DNA of 52,290 nt from positions 1 to 52,290 of the forward strand of contig DYMN01000016.1 in NCBI GenBank assembly GCA_020740485.1, in the 5' to 3' direction. Each line of letters begins with the position of its first letter. Positions within the stretch are counted from its first letter, which is position 1. Positions 32,929 to 43,785 of this stretch are shown piece by piece. This DNA comes from Polaribacter sp. (GTDB taxonomy: Bacteria > Bacteroidota > Bacteroidia > Flavobacteriales > Flavobacteriaceae). The translations under genes were made by a program, and so were the position numbers. The notes beneath the pieces were generated by a model. It did not search any database and was not told the DNA's origin. It worked only from the letters and a program-made list of their open reading frames with translations.

Positions 32929-33333
32929 ATGGGAGTTCGTAAAAAAGCTGCGGCAGAAGCCCGCAAAGAAGTACAAAAATCAGTTGTTTCTGCTAAATTG
33001 AGAAACATTCCGACATCTCCTCGCAAAATGAGATTGGTAGCTGATTTGATCAGAGGTGTTGAGGTAGATAAAGCATTGAATATCTTAAAATTTAGCACCA
33101 AAGAAGCATCAATTAATTTAGAAAAATTATTGCTTTCAGCAATTGCTAACTGGCAAGCTGCTAATAAAGATGGCAATATAGAAGATGCAGGACTTTATGT
33201 AAGCAAAGTATTTGTTGACGGAGGTTCAATGTTAAAAAGAATATCACCTGCTCCACAAGGACGTGCGCATAGAATTAGAAAACGTTCTAATCATGTGACA
33301 ATTATAATAGGAACTAAAAACGCAAGTAAATAA
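32929..33333 (+). CDS. rplV: 50S ribosomal protein L22
   Basis: The 134 residues match L22: [30 protein letters not shown] and the tunnel-lining hairpin with [29 protein letters not shown]. The N-terminus ([20 protein letters not shown]) is longer than in E. coli, as is normal for Bacteroidota. Confidence 0.96.
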   Translation: MGVRKKAAAEARKEVQKSVVSAKLRNIPTSPRKMRLVADLIRGVEVDKALNILKFSTKEASINLEKLLLSAIANWQAANKDGNIEDAGLYVSKVFVDGGSMLKRISPAPQGRAHRIRKRSNHVTIIIGTKNASK

Positions 33334-33342
33334 TCTGTAGAT

Positions 33343-34065
33343 ATGGGACAAAAAACTAATCCAATAGGTAACAGAATTGGGATCATCAGAGGTTGGGATT
33401 CTAACTGGTATGGAGGCGATAACTATGGTGATAGAATATTAGAAGATGACAAAATCAGAAAATACGTCTACACCCGTCTAGCAAAAGCAAGTGTTTCTCA
33501 AGTGATTATTGAGCGTACCTTGAAAATTGTAACCATAACTATTACTACAGCAAGACCAGGTATTATCATAGGTAAAGGCGGACAAGAAGTAGATCTTTTA
33601 AAAGAAGAATTAAAGAAAATTACCAATAAAGATATTCAAATCAATATCTATGAAATTAAACGTCCTGAATTAGACGCTAAATTAGTAGGACAAAACATTG
33701 CAAGCCAAATTGAAAATCGTATATCTTTCAAAAGAGCTATTAAAATGGCTATGGCAAGCACCATGAGAATGAATGCAGAGGGCATAAAAGTTCAGATATC
33801 CGGACGTTTGGGAGGTGCTGAAATGGCACGTTCAGAAAATTTTAAAGAAGGACGAATTCCGTTATCTACTTTTAGAGCGGATATAGATTATGCTTTAGTA
33901 GAAGCGCAAACTACTTATGGTAAAATAGGAATTAAAGTGTGGGTAATGAAAGGGGAAGTGTATGGTAAGCGAGATTTATCTCCATTGGTGGGTATGAACG
34001 TAAAATCAGAGGGAGGAAAATCAAAAGATTCCAATAGAAGAGGTAAAGGACCAAGAAGAAGATAA
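33343..34065 (+). CDS. rpsC: 30S ribosomal protein S3
   Basis: The 240 residues match S3: [24 protein letters not shown], the KH domain with [18 protein letters not shown], then [30 protein letters not shown]. It lines the mRNA entry channel. A basic tail ([14 protein letters not shown]) closes the protein. It starts 9 bases after rplV. Confidence 0.97.
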   Translation: MGQKTNPIGNRIGIIRGWDSNWYGGDNYGDRILEDDKIRKYVYTRLAKASVSQVIIERTLKIVTITITTARPGIIIGKGGQEVDLLKEELKKITNKDIQINIYEIKRPELDAKLVGQNIASQIENRISFKRAIKMAMASTMRMNAEGIKVQISGRLGGAEMARSENFKEGRIPLSTFRADIDYALVEAQTTYGKIGIKVWVMKGEVYGKRDLSPLVGMNVKSEGGKSKDSNRRGKGPRRR

Positions 34066-34087
34066 TAATTTTTAAAAATTAAGCAAA

Positions 34088-34519
34088 ATGTTACAACCGA
34101 AAAGAGTTAAGTTTCGTAAAGTACAGAAAGGCAAAGGAACATTTAGTGGAATATCACAACGTGGTCATCGTCTTTCAAATGGTTCTTTCGGGATAAAATC
34201 TCTAGAGCAAGAGCTTCTAACTTCACGTCAGATTGAAGCAGCCCGTGTGGCAGCGACGCGTTACATGAAAAGACAAGGGCAATTATGGATAAAAATATTT
34301 CCAGATAAACCCATAACCAAAAAACCTCTTGAGGTTCGTATGGGTAAAGGTAAAGGAGCCCCTGAATATTTTGTTGCTGTAATCAAACCAGGTAGATTAT
34401 TATTCGAAGTGGGCGGTGTGTCTTTAGAAGTAGCTAAAGAAGCCTTACGTTTAGCAGCTCAAAAATTACCAGTAAAAACCAAATTTGTAGTAGCTACAGA
34501 TTTTGATTATAACGAATAA
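34088..34519 (+). CDS. rplP: 50S ribosomal protein L16
   Basis: The 143 residues match L16: [76 protein letters not shown]. It organises the A-site finger region. It is 6-7 residues longer than E. coli L16 at the C-terminus (ATDFDYNE). Confidence 0.97.
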   Translation: MLQPKRVKFRKVQKGKGTFSGISQRGHRLSNGSFGIKSLEQELLTSRQIEAARVAATRYMKRQGQLWIKIFPDKPITKKPLEVRMGKGKGAPEYFVAVIKPGRLLFEVGGVSLEVAKEALRLAAQKLPVKTKFVVATDFDYNE

Positions 34520-34533
34520 AATAGGATTTTAAA

Positions 34534-34722
34534 ATGAAGAATACAGATATTAAAAATTTAACAGATGCTGATTTAAAAGAGAAGTTAACGCATCTTAAAA
34601 AAGATTATGCTGACTTAAAAATCACACACGCTGTTTCTGCATTAGAAAATCCAATGCAAATCCAATCGTTGAGAAGAACTATCGCAAGATTAGCTACCGA
34701 GTTAACAAATAGAGCATTATAA
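34534..34722 (+). CDS. rpmC: 50S ribosomal protein L29
   Basis: This small helical protein has 62 residues: [55 protein letters not shown]. It sits near the exit tunnel beside L23. The spacing of 14 bases to rplP and the order rplP-rpmC-rpsQ are canonical. Confidence 0.95.
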   Translation: MKNTDIKNLTDADLKEKLTHLKKDYADLKITHAVSALENPMQIQSLRRTIARLATELTNRAL

Positions 34723-34742
34723 AACTCTTAAAATTCAATAAG

Positions 34743-35000
34743 ATGTCAGAAAGAAATTTAAGAAAAGAGCGTATTGGGATCGTATCCAGCAACAAAATGG
34801 ATAAATCTATTGTCGTATCTGAAGTTAAAAGAGTGAAACACCCTATGTATGGAAAATTCGTTTTGAACACTAAGAAATATGTGGCTCATGATGAGAAAAA
34901 CGATTGCAATACCGGTGATAAAGTACGCATCATGGAAACTCGCCCTTTGAGTAAATCCAAAAGATGGAGATTAGTAGAAATCATAGAAAGAGCTAAATAG
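34743..35000 (+). CDS. rpsQ: 30S ribosomal protein S17
   Basis: The 85 residues match S17: [68 protein letters not shown]. It is the last gene of the classical S10 part and is followed by rplN after 2 bases, so the S10 and spc parts are joined. Confidence 0.96.
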   Translation: MSERNLRKERIGIVSSNKMDKSIVVSEVKRVKHPMYGKFVLNTKKYVAHDEKNDCNTGDKVRIMETRPLSKSKRWRLVEIIERAK

Positions 35001-35002
35001 TC

Positions 35003-35371
35003 ATGTTACAACAAGAATCTAGATTAAAAGTAGCCGATAATACAGGCGCTAAAGAAGTACTCGTAATCCGTGTATTAGGAGGTACCAAAAGAAGATACGC
35101 TTCCTTAGGAGACAAAATAGTTGTAGCTGTTAAAGATGCAACTCCTAACGGAATGATCAAAAAAGGACAAGTAGCAAAAGCTGTCGTAGTTCGTACTGCT
35201 AAAGAGGTGAGAAGAAAAGATGGTTCTTACATCAGATTTGATGATAATGCTTGCGTCATTTTAGATGCTGCAGGTGAAATGAGAGGTACTCGTGTGTTTG
35301 GGCCTGTTGCGAGAGAGTTGAGAGACAAGAAATTTATGAAAATAGTATCCCTGGCACCAGAGGTACTTTAA
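35003..35371 (+). CDS. rplN: 50S ribosomal protein L14
   Basis: The 122 residues match L14: [46 protein letters not shown]-like [34 protein letters not shown] and [13 protein letters not shown]. It forms part of the intersubunit bridge region with L19. Length is the standard 122. Confidence 0.97.
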   Translation: MLQQESRLKVADNTGAKEVLVIRVLGGTKRRYASLGDKIVVAVKDATPNGMIKKGQVAKAVVVRTAKEVRRKDGSYIRFDDNACVILDAAGEMRGTRVFGPVARELRDKKFMKIVSLAPEVL

Positions 35372-35385
35372 TTATCACTTTTGAT

Positions 35386-35694
35386 ATGACAAAATTCAAA
35401 ATTAAATCCGGTGATGTTGTTTTAGTAACAGCCGGCGAAAACAAAGGAAAGCAAGGTAAAGTCCTCAAAATAATTACTGACAAAGAAATGGCAGTAGTTG
35501 AAGGAGTGAACATGGTTTCAAAACATAAAAAACCAAGTGCTACCAATCCACAAGGTGGAATAGAAAAAATGGAAGCACCCTTACATATTTCCAATCTTTC
35601 TTTAGTAGAAAATGGAAAACCGGTAAGAGTAGGTTTTAGAATAGAAAACGATAAAAAAATTAGATTTTCGAAAAAATCTAACAAAGCAATTTAG
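35386..35694 (+). CDS. rplX: 50S ribosomal protein L24
   Basis: The 102 residues contain the KOW motif [25 protein letters not shown], then [34 protein letters not shown]24 starts 50S assembly. It starts 14 bases after rplN and ends 2 bases before rplE. Confidence 0.96.
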   Translation: MTKFKIKSGDVVLVTAGENKGKQGKVLKIITDKEMAVVEGVNMVSKHKKPSATNPQGGIEKMEAPLHISNLSLVENGKPVRVGFRIENDKKIRFSKKSNKAI

Positions 35695-35696
35695 AA

Positions 35697-36245
35697 ATGA
35701 CTTATATTCCTAGACTTAAAAAAGAATACCAAGACAAAGTAGTGAAAGAACTCTTTGCCGAATTCGGTTACAAAAGCATCATGCAAGTACCCAAACTACA
35801 AAAAATTGTAGTGAGCAAAGGGGTCGGTGCTGCAACGGCAGATAAGAAACTAATTGATTACGCTACAGAAGAATTAACACTGATTACCGGTCAAAAACCA
35901 TTAGTTACGATATCTAAAAAAGACGTTGCCAATTTCAAATTGCGTAAAGGCGTTCCTATTGGTTCAATGGTAACATTAAGAGGTAATAAAATGTATGAGT
36001 TTTTAGACAGACTTGTTACAGTATCATTGCCACGTGTTAGAGACTTTAACGGTATCAATACTACAGCATTTGACGGTAGAGGTAATTATAATTTAGGGAT
36101 TAAAGAGCAAATTATATTTCCTGAAATCAATATTGACAAAGTCAATAAAATTAATGGAATGGACATTACTTTCGTAACATCAGCACCAACTGATAAGGAA
36201 GCATTGTCATTATTAAAATCATTAGGTTTACCATTTAAAAAATAA
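35697..36245 (+). CDS. rplE: 50S ribosomal protein L5
   Basis: The 182 residues match L5: [67 protein letters not shown] and [23 protein letters not shown]. It binds 5S rRNA and contacts the P-site tRNA. Confidence 0.97.
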   Translation: MTYIPRLKKEYQDKVVKELFAEFGYKSIMQVPKLQKIVVSKGVGAATADKKLIDYATEELTLITGQKPLVTISKKDVANFKLRKGVPIGSMVTLRGNKMYEFLDRLVTVSLPRVRDFNGINTTAFDGRGNYNLGIKEQIIFPEINIDKVNKINGMDITFVTSAPTDKEALSLLKSLGLPFKK

Positions 36246-36250
36246 TATAC

Positions 36251-36520
36251 ATGGCTAAAGAATCAATGAAAGCCCGTGAGGTTAAAAGACAAAAATTGGT
36301 AGCTAAATATGCTGCAAAACGTAAAGCATTGTTAGAAGCAGGAGATTTCACAGGGCTTCAAGAGTTACCAAAAAATGCTTCACCGGTACGATTACACAAT
36401 CGTTGTAAATTAACCGGAAGACCTAAAGGATATATGAGAAACTTCGGATTATCTCGTGTAACTTTTAGAGAAATGGCAAACAAAGGTTTAATTCCGGGTG
36501 TAAGAAAAGCAAGTTGGTAA
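36251..36520 (+). CDS. rpsN: 30S ribosomal protein S14, zinc-free type
   Basis: The 89 residues match the long S14 form: [21 protein letters not shown], then [45 protein letters not shown]. Only one Cys is present where the zinc form has CxxC...CxxC, so this is the C-minus form that does not need zinc. It lies at the standard place between rplE and rpsH. Confidence 0.96.
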   Translation: MAKESMKAREVKRQKLVAKYAAKRKALLEAGDFTGLQELPKNASPVRLHNRCKLTGRPKGYMRNFGLSRVTFREMANKGLIPGVRKASW

Positions 36521-36543
36521 TCCAAAAAAAATAATTAATCAAA

Positions 36544-36942
36544 ATGAACACAGATCCAATAGCAGATTATTTAACCAGGCTTCGAAATGCCTTACACGCA
36601 GGGCATAGAGTTGTTGAGGTTCCCGCTTCAAATATCAAAAAGGAAATTACCAAAATCCTTTTTGATCAAGGATATATTTTAAGTTACAAATTTATTGATG
36701 ACGCAAAACAAGGAACTATTAAAATAGCTCTTAAATACAACAAAGTTACCAATACATCTGTAATCAAAAAATTACAAAGAGTAAGTACACCTGGATTGCG
36801 AAAATACGTTAGCGCTACAGAAATGCCACGTGTATTAAATGGTTTAGGTATAGCAATCATTTCAACTTCTCACGGCGTTATGACCGGTAAAATGGCTAAA
36901 ACTGAAAACGTAGGAGGAGAAGTATTATGCTTCGTTTATTAA
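36544..36942 (+). CDS. rpsH: 30S ribosomal protein S8
   Basis: The 132 residues match S8: [70 protein letters not shown] and GGEVLCFVY. In E. coli S8 represses the spc operon at rplE; no clear mimic of its 16S site was seen near rplE here. Confidence 0.97.
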   Translation: MNTDPIADYLTRLRNALHAGHRVVEVPASNIKKEITKILFDQGYILSYKFIDDAKQGTIKIALKYNKVTNTSVIKKLQRVSTPGLRKYVSATEMPRVLNGLGIAIISTSHGVMTGKMAKTENVGGEVLCFVY

Positions 36943-36961
36943 TATTTAGAATTTTCAACCC

Positions 36962-37504
36962 ATGTCAAGAATAGGTAAAAACCCGATAACAATTCCTAGT
37001 GGAGCAGCAGTAGAATTGAAAGATAATATATTCTCTGTTAAAGGTAAATTAGGACAATTATCACAAGATTTTTATGATGTAGATGTAAAAATCGAAGATG
37101 GTGTTATAACCGTAGCACGTAATGCTGATACTAAAGATATTCGTGCAAAGCACGGACTGTATAGAGCCTTATTTTCTAATATGATTCAAGGTGTAACTGA
37201 AGGTTTCACAAATCAATTGGAATTGGTTGGGGTCGGTTATAGAGCATCTAATCAAGGTCAAAGATTAGAATTAGCTTTAGGTTATTCACATAACATCGTA
37301 ATTGAAGTTTGTCCTGAGGTAATCTTAGAGACCATTAGCGAAAAAGGAAAGAATCCAATCATTAAATTAACTTCTTTTGACAAACAACTTTTAGGACAAG
37401 TGACTGCCAAAATCAGAGATTATAGAAGACCAGAACCTTATAAAGGAAAAGGTGTTAAATTTGTTGGAGAAGTATTAAGAAGAAAAGCAGGTAAAACAGC
37501 ATAA
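36962..37504 (+). CDS. rplF: 50S ribosomal protein L6
   Basis: The 180 residues match L6: [55 protein letters not shown] and the C-terminal [31 protein letters not shown]. It sits next to the sarcin-ricin loop. Confidence 0.97.
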   Translation: MSRIGKNPITIPSGAAVELKDNIFSVKGKLGQLSQDFYDVDVKIEDGVITVARNADTKDIRAKHGLYRALFSNMIQGVTEGFTNQLELVGVGYRASNQGQRLELALGYSHNIVIEVCPEVILETISEKGKNPIIKLTSFDKQLLGQVTAKIRDYRRPEPYKGKGVKFVGEVLRRKAGKTA

Positions 37505-37518
37505 TCATAAATAATATT

Positions 37519-37872
37519 ATGGGATTAACTACATTAGAAAGAAGAATCAGAATTAAGCATCGCATCCGTAAAATTGTTAACGGAACTGCTGAAAAACCAA
37601 GATTGAGTGTTTTTAGAAGTAATAAAGAAATTTATGCTCAATTAATTGACGATGTAACAGGAGTAACTTTAATCGCTGCATCATCTCGTGAAAAAGGGTT
37701 TAAATCTGAAGGAAACAAAGTTGCTGTTGCGACTAGTGTTGGTAAAAGTATAGCTGAAAAAGCGGTGAAAGCCGGTATCAACACTTGTACTTTTGATAGA
37801 AACGGATATTTGTATCACGGAAGAGTGAAATCTTTAGCCGATGCAGCAAGAGAAGGTGGATTAAATTTTTAA
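37519..37872 (+). CDS. rplR: 50S ribosomal protein L18
   Basis: The 117 residues match L18: [49 protein letters not shown] and [26 protein letters not shown]. It binds 5S rRNA. It starts 14 bases after rplF. Confidence 0.97.
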   Translation: MGLTTLERRIRIKHRIRKIVNGTAEKPRLSVFRSNKEIYAQLIDDVTGVTLIAASSREKGFKSEGNKVAVATSVGKSIAEKAVKAGINTCTFDRNGYLYHGRVKSLADAAREGGLNF

Positions 37873-37882
37873 GATTTTAATT

Positions 37883-38407
37883 ATGTTTCAAAAATATAAC
37901 AACGTAGAAAGAGTTAAACCGGTTGGTTTAGAATTAAAAGATCACTTAGTAGGCGTACAACGGGTTACTAAAGTAACTAAAGGGGGTAGAGCTTTCGGTT
38001 TCTCTGCTATTGTAGTCGTTGGAGATGGTAATGGTGTAGTAGGTCATGGGTTAGGCAAATCAAATGATGTATCCAATGCTATTGCAAAGGCAATTGAAGC
38101 AGCTAAAAAGAATTTAGTTAAAATTCCAATCGCCAATCAAACGCTCCCTCACGAACAAAAAGGAAAATTTGGTGGTGCAAAAGTGTTTTTAAAACCGGCT
38201 TCTGATGGTACCGGAGTTATTGCAGGAGGTGCAGTACGTGCGGTGTTAGAATCAGTTGGTGTTCACAATGTACTTTCAAAATCTCAAGGGTCATCAAACC
38301 CTCACAATGTGGTAAAAGCAACTTTAGATGCTTTACTTCAATTGAGAAGTCCGGAAATGATTGCTCAAGAACGCGGTATTTCATTAGATAAAATGTACAA
38401 AGGATAA
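37883..38407 (+). CDS. rpsE: 30S ribosomal protein S5
   Basis: The 174 residues match S5: [52 protein letters not shown] and [33 protein letters not shown]. The region affects decoding fidelity. It starts 10 bases after rplR and ends 11 bases before rpmD. Confidence 0.97.
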   Translation: MFQKYNNVERVKPVGLELKDHLVGVQRVTKVTKGGRAFGFSAIVVVGDGNGVVGHGLGKSNDVSNAIAKAIEAAKKNLVKIPIANQTLPHEQKGKFGGAKVFLKPASDGTGVIAGGAVRAVLESVGVHNVLSKSQGSSNPHNVVKATLDALLQLRSPEMIAQERGISLDKMYKG

Positions 38408-38418
38408 AATAGACACAG

Positions 38419-38598
38419 ATGGCTAAAATAGTAATCAAACAGGTAAAAAGCTCTATCAAAAGACCAGCAAATCAAAAAAAAGTGATGGCTTCTTTAGGGT
38501 TGAGAAAAATGAATCAAGAAGTGGAACATGAAGCTACTCCTTCTATTCTGGGAATGGTAAACAAAGTAAAACACATGGTTTCTGTAAAAGAAATCTAA
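38419..38598 (+). CDS. rpmD: 50S ribosomal protein L30
   Basis: This short gene encodes 59 residues: MAKIVIKQVKSSIKRPANQK, then VMASLGLRKMNQEVEHEATPSILGMVNKVKHMVSVKEI. The motif with IKRP...Q, LGLRK and the G-MVNKVKHMV end is that of L30. It fills the standard gap between rpsE and rplO. Confidence 0.95.
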   Translation: MAKIVIKQVKSSIKRPANQKKVMASLGLRKMNQEVEHEATPSILGMVNKVKHMVSVKEI

Positions 38599-38616
38599 TA
38601 ATCAAGATTACAAGAG

Positions 38617-39069
38617 ATGGAATTAAATAATTTAAAACCTGCAAAAGGTTCTACTCATTTAAGCAAACGTGTTGGTAGAGGTTCCGGTTCCGGAAAAGGG
38701 GGAACTGCTGCAAGAGGACATAAAGGGGCAAAACAAAGATCAGGTTATAAAACCAAAATCGGATTTGAAGGTGGACAAATGCCTTTACAAAGACGTTTAC
38801 CTAAATTTGGTTTTAAAAATGTAAATCGGGTAGAATACATAGGTGTAAATATTGATACACTACAAGCTTTGGTAGATGGTGGTAAAATAAACGATACTGT
38901 CGATTTTGATATATTAGTTGCTAACGGTCTTGTACACAAAAATGATTTAGTAAAAATATTAGGTCGTGGTGAATTAAAGGCAAAACTCCATGTTACAGCC
39001 CATAAATTTACATCAAAAGCCAAAGAAATGATTGAAAATGCCGGAGGAACGGTTCAAGAATTAGACTAA
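38617..39069 (+). CDS. rplO: 50S ribosomal protein L15
   Basis: The 150 residues match L15: ELNNLKPAKGSTHLSKRVGRGSGSGKGGTAARGHKGAKQRSGY and FEGGQMPLQRRLPKFGFKN. The Gly/Lys-rich N-terminus threads through 23S rRNA. It is followed by secY after 9 bases, as in most bacteria. Confidence 0.97.
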   Translation: MELNNLKPAKGSTHLSKRVGRGSGSGKGGTAARGHKGAKQRSGYKTKIGFEGGQMPLQRRLPKFGFKNVNRVEYIGVNIDTLQALVDGGKINDTVDFDILVANGLVHKNDLVKILGRGELKAKLHVTAHKFTSKAKEMIENAGGTVQELD

Positions 39070-39078
39070 ATTTTTAGT

Positions 39079-40413
39079 ATGAACAAATTTATTACAACCA
39101 TAAAAAATATCTGGAAGATAGAAGAGCTTAGAAATAAGCTCATTCTTACTTTAGGTTTTATGGCGGTTTACCGCTTTTTAGCTCAAGTTGCTTTGCCAGG
39201 AATTGACGAATCTCAATTAGGGACAGATGCAAATGCCCAAAACGGTTTACTCGGCATCGTTAACGCTTTTACAGGTGGTGCTTTTTCAAGTGCTTCCATT
39301 ATGGCACTCGGCGTAATGCCCTACATTTCTGCTTCTATTGTTGTGCAGTTAATGGGATTAGCAGTACCTTATCTGCAAAAATTAGATAAAGAAGGTGAAA
39401 GCGGAAGAAATAAAAAAAATCAGATAACCCGTTGGTTGACCATATTAATTACCTTAGTTCAAGGACCTACTTACATTGCCAGCATGAGTAGATTAGGCAT
39501 CCCACAAAGTGCTTTTATGTTTGAAAGTCAAAGTACATTCTTTATTTCATCTATGATTTTATTGACCACCGGTTCTATATTTGCTATGTGGCTTGGAGAA
39601 AAAATTACTGATAAAGGTTTAGGTAATGGTATATCGCTTTTAATCATGGTTGGTATTATAGCTCGTTTTCCAAAGTCATTTATGAATGAGGTAATTTCAA
39701 AACAAAGTGCCGGAAATGGAGCATTGATTATGATTTTATTAGAAATTGTAGCGTGGTTTGCCGTAATAGTTGCCACCATTTATTTAGTAACTGCTGTCAG
39801 ACGTGTTTCTGTGCAATATGCTAAACGTGCCACTATTGCCGGACAAATTAAGCAAATTGGTAGTGCTCGTGATTACATTCCATTGCGATTAAATGCAGCA
39901 GGGGTTATGCCTATCATTTTTGCACAAGCATTAATGTTTGTCCCTGGGTTGTTAGCGCAATCAGATAACGAAACTCTAAGAGCAATTGGAATCCCATTCC
40001 AAAATATGTTTGGATTTTGGTATAACGTCGTATTCGGCTTGATGATCATTATCTTTAGTTTCTTTTATACAGCTATTACAATTCCTACCAATAAAATGGC
40101 AGACGACCTCAAAAGAGGCAATGGCTTTATTCCTGGTGTAAAACCGGGACATGATACAGCAGAAAATTTAGACGGTATTTTATCAAGAGTAACTTTACCC
40201 GGTTCTGTGTTTTTAGTAATTTTAGCGGTTTTACCTGCTGTAGCCTATAAATTTGGTTTACAACAAAATTGGGCTATGTTTTACGGAGGAACGTCATTGA
40301 TAATCATGGTGGGTGTAGCTATAGATACTATACAACAAATTAGTGCTTATTTGTTAAATCATCATTATGATGGTTTGATGAAATCAAGTACAACTAGAAG
40401 AATGAATCAATAA
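39079..40413 (+). CDS. secY: Protein translocase subunit SecY
   Basis: SecY is the channel of the Sec translocon. The 444 residues form ten membrane helices, starting [32 protein letters not shown], with the plug/TM2b region [17 protein letters not shown] and cytoplasmic loops carrying TRWLTIL and [23 protein letters not shown]. The usual adk and map genes do not follow; infA starts 1 base after the stop. Confidence 0.97.
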   Translation: MNKFITTIKNIWKIEELRNKLILTLGFMAVYRFLAQVALPGIDESQLGTDANAQNGLLGIVNAFTGGAFSSASIMALGVMPYISASIVVQLMGLAVPYLQKLDKEGESGRNKKNQITRWLTILITLVQGPTYIASMSRLGIPQSAFMFESQSTFFISSMILLTTGSIFAMWLGEKITDKGLGNGISLLIMVGIIARFPKSFMNEVISKQSAGNGALIMILLEIVAWFAVIVATIYLVTAVRRVSVQYAKRATIAGQIKQIGSARDYIPLRLNAAGVMPIIFAQALMFVPGLLAQSDNETLRAIGIPFQNMFGFWYNVVFGLMIIIFSFFYTAITIPTNKMADDLKRGNGFIPGVKPGHDTAENLDGILSRVTLPGSVFLVILAVLPAVAYKFGLQQNWAMFYGGTSLIIMVGVAIDTIQQISAYLLNHHYDGLMKSSTTRRMNQ

Positions 40414-40414
40414 T

Positions 40415-40630
40415 ATGGCTAAACAATCTGCAATAGAACAAGATGGAACTATAACAGAAGCATTGTCTAATGCCATGTTCAGAGTGGAGTTGGAAAATGG
40501 ACACGTAGTTACTGCACATATTTCAGGTAAAATGAGAATGCATTATATTAAACTTTTACCTGGGGATAGAGTTAAATTAGAAATGAGTCCTTATGACTTA
40601 TCAAAAGCGAGAATAACCTATAGATATTAA
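40415..40630 (+). CDS. infA: Translation initiation factor IF-1
   Basis: The 71 residues form a single S1-like OB fold: [63 protein letters not shown]. Length and motifs are standard. It lies between secY and rpmJ as in most Bacteroidota. Confidence 0.97.
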   Translation: MAKQSAIEQDGTITEALSNAMFRVELENGHVVTAHISGKMRMHYIKLLPGDRVKLEMSPYDLSKARITYRY

Positions 40631-40648
40631 TATATTTAATTATAACAA

Positions 40649-40765
40649 ATGAAAGTTAGAGCTTCTATAAAGAAAAGATCAGCTGACGACGTGATTGTAC
40701 GTCGTAAAGGAAGATTATATGTCATTAACAAACAAACTCCAAGAAATAAACAAAGACAAGGTTAA
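40649..40765 (+). CDS. rpmJ: 50S ribosomal protein L36, cysteine-free
   Basis: This 38-residue gene starts [20 protein letters not shown] and ends [13 protein letters not shown], the usual L36 ends. None of the zinc-ligand Cys residues is present; where C-positive L36 has CxxC this one reads SADDV. It is therefore a zinc-independent form. It lies 2 bases before rpsM. Confidence 0.95.
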   Translation: MKVRASIKKRSADDVIVRRKGRLYVINKQTPRNKQRQG

Positions 40766-40767
40766 TT

Positions 40768-41142
40768 ATGGCAAGAATAGCAGGTATTGATATTCCTAAT
40801 AACAAAAGAGGAGTTATCGCATTAACTTACATCTTCGGCATTGGAAAGAGCAGAGCTCAAGAAATTTTAGCCAACGCCAAAGTAGATGAAAATATGAAAG
40901 TGTCTAATTGGAATGACGACGAAATTCACAATATTCGTGAACAAGTTGGTAACTATACCATTGAAGGAGAATTACGCTCTGAAATTCGTATGGATATCAA
41001 ACGTTTGATGGATATAGGTTGTTATCGTGGTATTCGTCACAGAAGTGGGCTTCCATTACGTGGTCAGCAAACCAAAAATAACTCAAGAACCAGAAAAGGT
41101 AAACGTAAAACCGTTGCTAATAAAAAAATAGCAACTAAATAA
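40768..41142 (+). CDS. rpsM: 30S ribosomal protein S13
   Basis: The 124 residues match S13: [34 protein letters not shown], then [30 protein letters not shown]. It forms the head bridges to the 50S subunit. It opens the alpha part of the operon. Confidence 0.97.
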   Translation: MARIAGIDIPNNKRGVIALTYIFGIGKSRAQEILANAKVDENMKVSNWNDDEIHNIREQVGNYTIEGELRSEIRMDIKRLMDIGCYRGIRHRSGLPLRGQQTKNNSRTRKGKRKTVANKKIATK

Positions 41143-41152
41143 TAATTGAAGA

Positions 41153-41539
41153 ATGGCAAAAAAAACAATTACCAAAAAACGTAAAGTGCATGTTGATGCT
41201 ATTGGTGAGGCACATATCCATGCATCATTTAACAATATTATTATTTCACTTACCAATAAAAATGGTGAAGTAGTAGCTTGGTCTTCCGCAGGTAAAATGG
41301 GTTTTAAGGGATCTAAAAAGAATACGCCTTATGCTGCTCAAATGGCTGGTGAAGATTGTGCAAAAATGGCTTTTGAAGCCGGATTACGCAAAGTAAAAGC
41401 ATTTGTAAAAGGACCGGGAAATGGTAGAGAATCTGCTATGAGATCTATTCATAATGCAGGAGTGGAAATTACCGAGATAGTCGATGTTACTCCACTTCCT
41501 CATAATGGATGTCGTCCACCTAAACGAAGAAGAGTTTAA
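41153..41539 (+). CDS. rpsK: 30S ribosomal protein S11
   Basis: The 128 residues match S11: [48 protein letters not shown] and [24 protein letters not shown]. It sits on the platform with S7 at the E site. The gap to rpsD (93 bases) is the largest of the alpha part and can fold. Confidence 0.97.
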   Translation: MAKKTITKKRKVHVDAIGEAHIHASFNNIIISLTNKNGEVVAWSSAGKMGFKGSKKNTPYAAQMAGEDCAKMAFEAGLRKVKAFVKGPGNGRESAMRSIHNAGVEITEIVDVTPLPHNGCRPPKRRRV

Positions 41540-41558
41540 TTTTTATATTTATTAACCC

Positions 41559-41617
41559 AGTTAGTACTTTAGATTATCGAAGGATTACTAGACCTGAATT
41601 CATAATCGTACTTAACT
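41559..41617 (+). promoter_or_regulatory. Folded leader before rpsD, possible S4 autoregulatory element
   Basis: AGTTAGTAC (41559-41567) pairs with GTACTTAACT (41608-41617) with one bulged base. Inside it GATTAT (41572-41577) pairs with ATAATC (41602-41607), leaving a loop of about 24 bases. The nested arrangement in a 93-base gap is more than the short gaps elsewhere in the operon offer. S4 represses alpha operons in other bacteria; that this leader binds S4 is inferred. Confidence 0.45.
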
Positions 41618-41632
41618 TAATTATTTTAATTT

Positions 41633-42238
41633 ATGGCTAGATACATTGGAGCAAAAACCAAAATTGCACGAAAATTTGGAGATCCTATTTTTGGACCGGA
41701 TAAAAGTTTTGAACGAAAAAATTATCCTCCGGGTCAACATGGAAATTCCAAAAAACACACTAAAAAATCTGAATATGCAGTTCAGTTAAAAGAAAAACAA
41801 AAAGCTAAATACACTTACGGTATTTTAGAAAAACAATTCCGTAATCTTTTTGAAAAAGCACAACGTAAAAGTGGAATTACAGGTGAAATCCTATTACAAC
41901 TTTGTGAATCAAGATTAGACAATGTGGTGTACAGATTAGGAATTGCTCCTACAAGAAGTGCAGCAAGACAGTTAGTGTCTCATCGTCATATCGTTGTTAA
42001 CGGTGACATTCTTAATATCCCTTCTTATTCTTTAAAAAACGGGGATGTAATTAGCGTTAGAGAAAAATCAAAATCATTGGATGTCGTATTAATTTCATTG
42101 AAAAATAATAACAACGTTTATGATTGGATGACCTGGAATGATGAAAAAATGGAAGGCACCTTTTTAAAAGCGCCTGAAAGAGTTCAAATTCCTGAAAAAA
42201 TAAACGAACAATACATCGTAGAGTTGTATTCTAAATAA
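41633..42238 (+). CDS. rpsD: 30S ribosomal protein S4
   Basis: S4 nucleates 30S assembly. The 201 residues match S4: [37 protein letters not shown], the S4 RNA-binding domain [34 protein letters not shown]. There are no N-terminal zinc Cys residues. It may autoregulate through the folded leader at 41559-41617. Confidence 0.97.
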   Translation: MARYIGAKTKIARKFGDPIFGPDKSFERKNYPPGQHGNSKKHTKKSEYAVQLKEKQKAKYTYGILEKQFRNLFEKAQRKSGITGEILLQLCESRLDNVVYRLGIAPTRSAARQLVSHRHIVVNGDILNIPSYSLKNGDVISVREKSKSLDVVLISLKNNNNVYDWMTWNDEKMEGTFLKAPERVQIPEKINEQYIVELYSK

Positions 42239-42255
42239 TAATCAAATCCATTAAC

Positions 42256-43248
42256 ATGGCTATATTAAATTTTCAAAAACCCGATACAGTAGTTAAACTG
42301 GAATCTAATAAGTTTGAAGGGAAATTCGAATTTCGACCTTTAGAACCTGGATTCGGATTAACTATTGGAAATGCACTGAGGAGAGTTTTACTTTCTTCAT
42401 TGGAAGGTTTTGCTATTACTTCAGTTAGATTTGAAGGTGTTGAACATGAATTTTCAACTATACCTGGCGTCGTAGAAGATGTTGTGGACATTATTTTGAA
42501 TTTAAAACAAATCAGATTCAAAAGACAAATTGATGATGTTGAAAATGAAACCGTAAATATTGTTCTTACTAAGAAAGAGCAAATTAAAGCTGGAGATTTT
42601 CAACCATTTGTTTCCGGTTTTGAAATATTAAATCCGGATTTGGTTATTTGCAATATGGATAAAAATGTAAAAATCCACATGGAAATGACGATCAATAAAG
42701 GACGTGGATTCGTTTTAGCTGAAGAGAACAAACACGCAGGTGTTCCTATGGGTACTATTTTTACCGATTCTACCTTTACACCTATCAAATTAGTTAAATA
42801 TGAAATTCTAAACCATCGTGTAGAACAAAAAACCGATTATGAAAAATTGGTTATGGATATCAAAACAGATGGTTCTATCAATCCTCAAGATGCCTTGACT
42901 GATGCCGCAAAAATATTAATTCAACATTTCATGCTATTCTCTGATGAGAGAATTACTATGGAAACAGATGAAGTGGCACAAACTGATTCTTATGATGAAG
43001 AATCCTTACATATGCGTCAGCTTTTGAAAACTAAATTGATAGATATGGAGCTTTCAGTTAGAGCGTTAAATTGTTTAAAAGCTGCTGAGGTTGAAACTTT
43101 AGGCGATTTAGTATCTTATCACAAAAGTGATTTGATGAAATTCAGAAACTTCGGAAAGAAATCTCTTACTGAATTATCGGAATTGGTAGATTCTAAGAAT
43201 CTAAATTTTGGTATGGATTTATCAAAGTATAAATTAGATAAAGATTAA
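42256..43248 (+). CDS. rpoA: RNA polymerase subunit alpha
   Basis: The 330 residues comprise the N-terminal assembly domain with [30 protein letters not shown] and a C-terminal domain with [46 protein letters not shown]. The conserved Arg of the DNA-contact helix (VRALN) is present. Bacteroidota lack strong UP elements, but alpha CTD contacts with activators remain likely. Confidence 0.97.
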   Translation: MAILNFQKPDTVVKLESNKFEGKFEFRPLEPGFGLTIGNALRRVLLSSLEGFAITSVRFEGVEHEFSTIPGVVEDVVDIILNLKQIRFKRQIDDVENETVNIVLTKKEQIKAGDFQPFVSGFEILNPDLVICNMDKNVKIHMEMTINKGRGFVLAEENKHAGVPMGTIFTDSTFTPIKLVKYEILNHRVEQKTDYEKLVMDIKTDGSINPQDALTDAAKILIQHFMLFSDERITMETDEVAQTDSYDEESLHMRQLLKTKLIDMELSVRALNCLKAAEVETLGDLVSYHKSDLMKFRNFGKKSLTELSELVDSKNLNFGMDLSKYKLDKD

Positions 43249-43296
43249 TTAGTTTAATAATATCGCATTTAAGCGAAATATTTGAAATAAAGTATA

Positions 43297-43785
43297 ATGA
43301 GACACGGCAAAAAATTTAATCATTTAGGAAGACAATCAGCACATAGAAATGCTATGCTTGCCAACCTTGCGATATCGTTAATCGAACATAAACGTATCAA
43401 CACAACTTTAGCAAAAGCAAAAGCTTTAAGAGTATATATAGAACCATTAGTTTCAAAATCTAAAAATGATACTACTCACAATCGTCGTATTGTTTTCAGT
43501 TATTTGAATAACAAATATGCGGTTACAGAATTATTTAAAAATATTTCTGTGAAAGTGGCAGATAGACCCGGAGGTTATTTGAGAATTATCAAATTAGGAA
43601 ACCGCTTAGGGGACGCTGCAGATATGGCAATGATAGAATTTGTAGATTACAACACTGTTTACGGTGCAGGTAAAGAAAAGAAAACTACTACCAGAAGGAG
43701 TCGTAGAAAAAAATCAGATGATACTGTTGCTGAAAAACAGGAAAAACCAGCTGTTGAACCACAAGCTGAAACTTCTGAAGAATAA
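43297..43785 (+). CDS. rplQ: 50S ribosomal protein L17
   Basis: The 162 residues match L17: [45 protein letters not shown], then [13 protein letters not shown] and [30 protein letters not shown]. The acidic and Lys-rich tail ([25 protein letters not shown]...) is a Bacteroidota extension. The last gene of the super-operon; its 3' end overlaps a convergent gene by 72 bases. Confidence 0.96.
   Translation: MRHGKKFNHLGRQSAHRNAMLANLAISLIEHKRINTTLAKAKALRVYIEPLVSKSKNDTTHNRRIVFSYLNNKYAVTELFKNISVKVADRPGGYLRIIKLGNRLGDAADMAMIEFVDYNTVYGAGKEKKTTTRRSRRKKSDDTVAEKQEKPAVEPQAETSEE

Noticed and set aside
26770-43785. Antisense open frames of 60-110 codons across the ribosomal operon
   Set aside because: They lie opposite highly conserved genes, have no start context and no domains.
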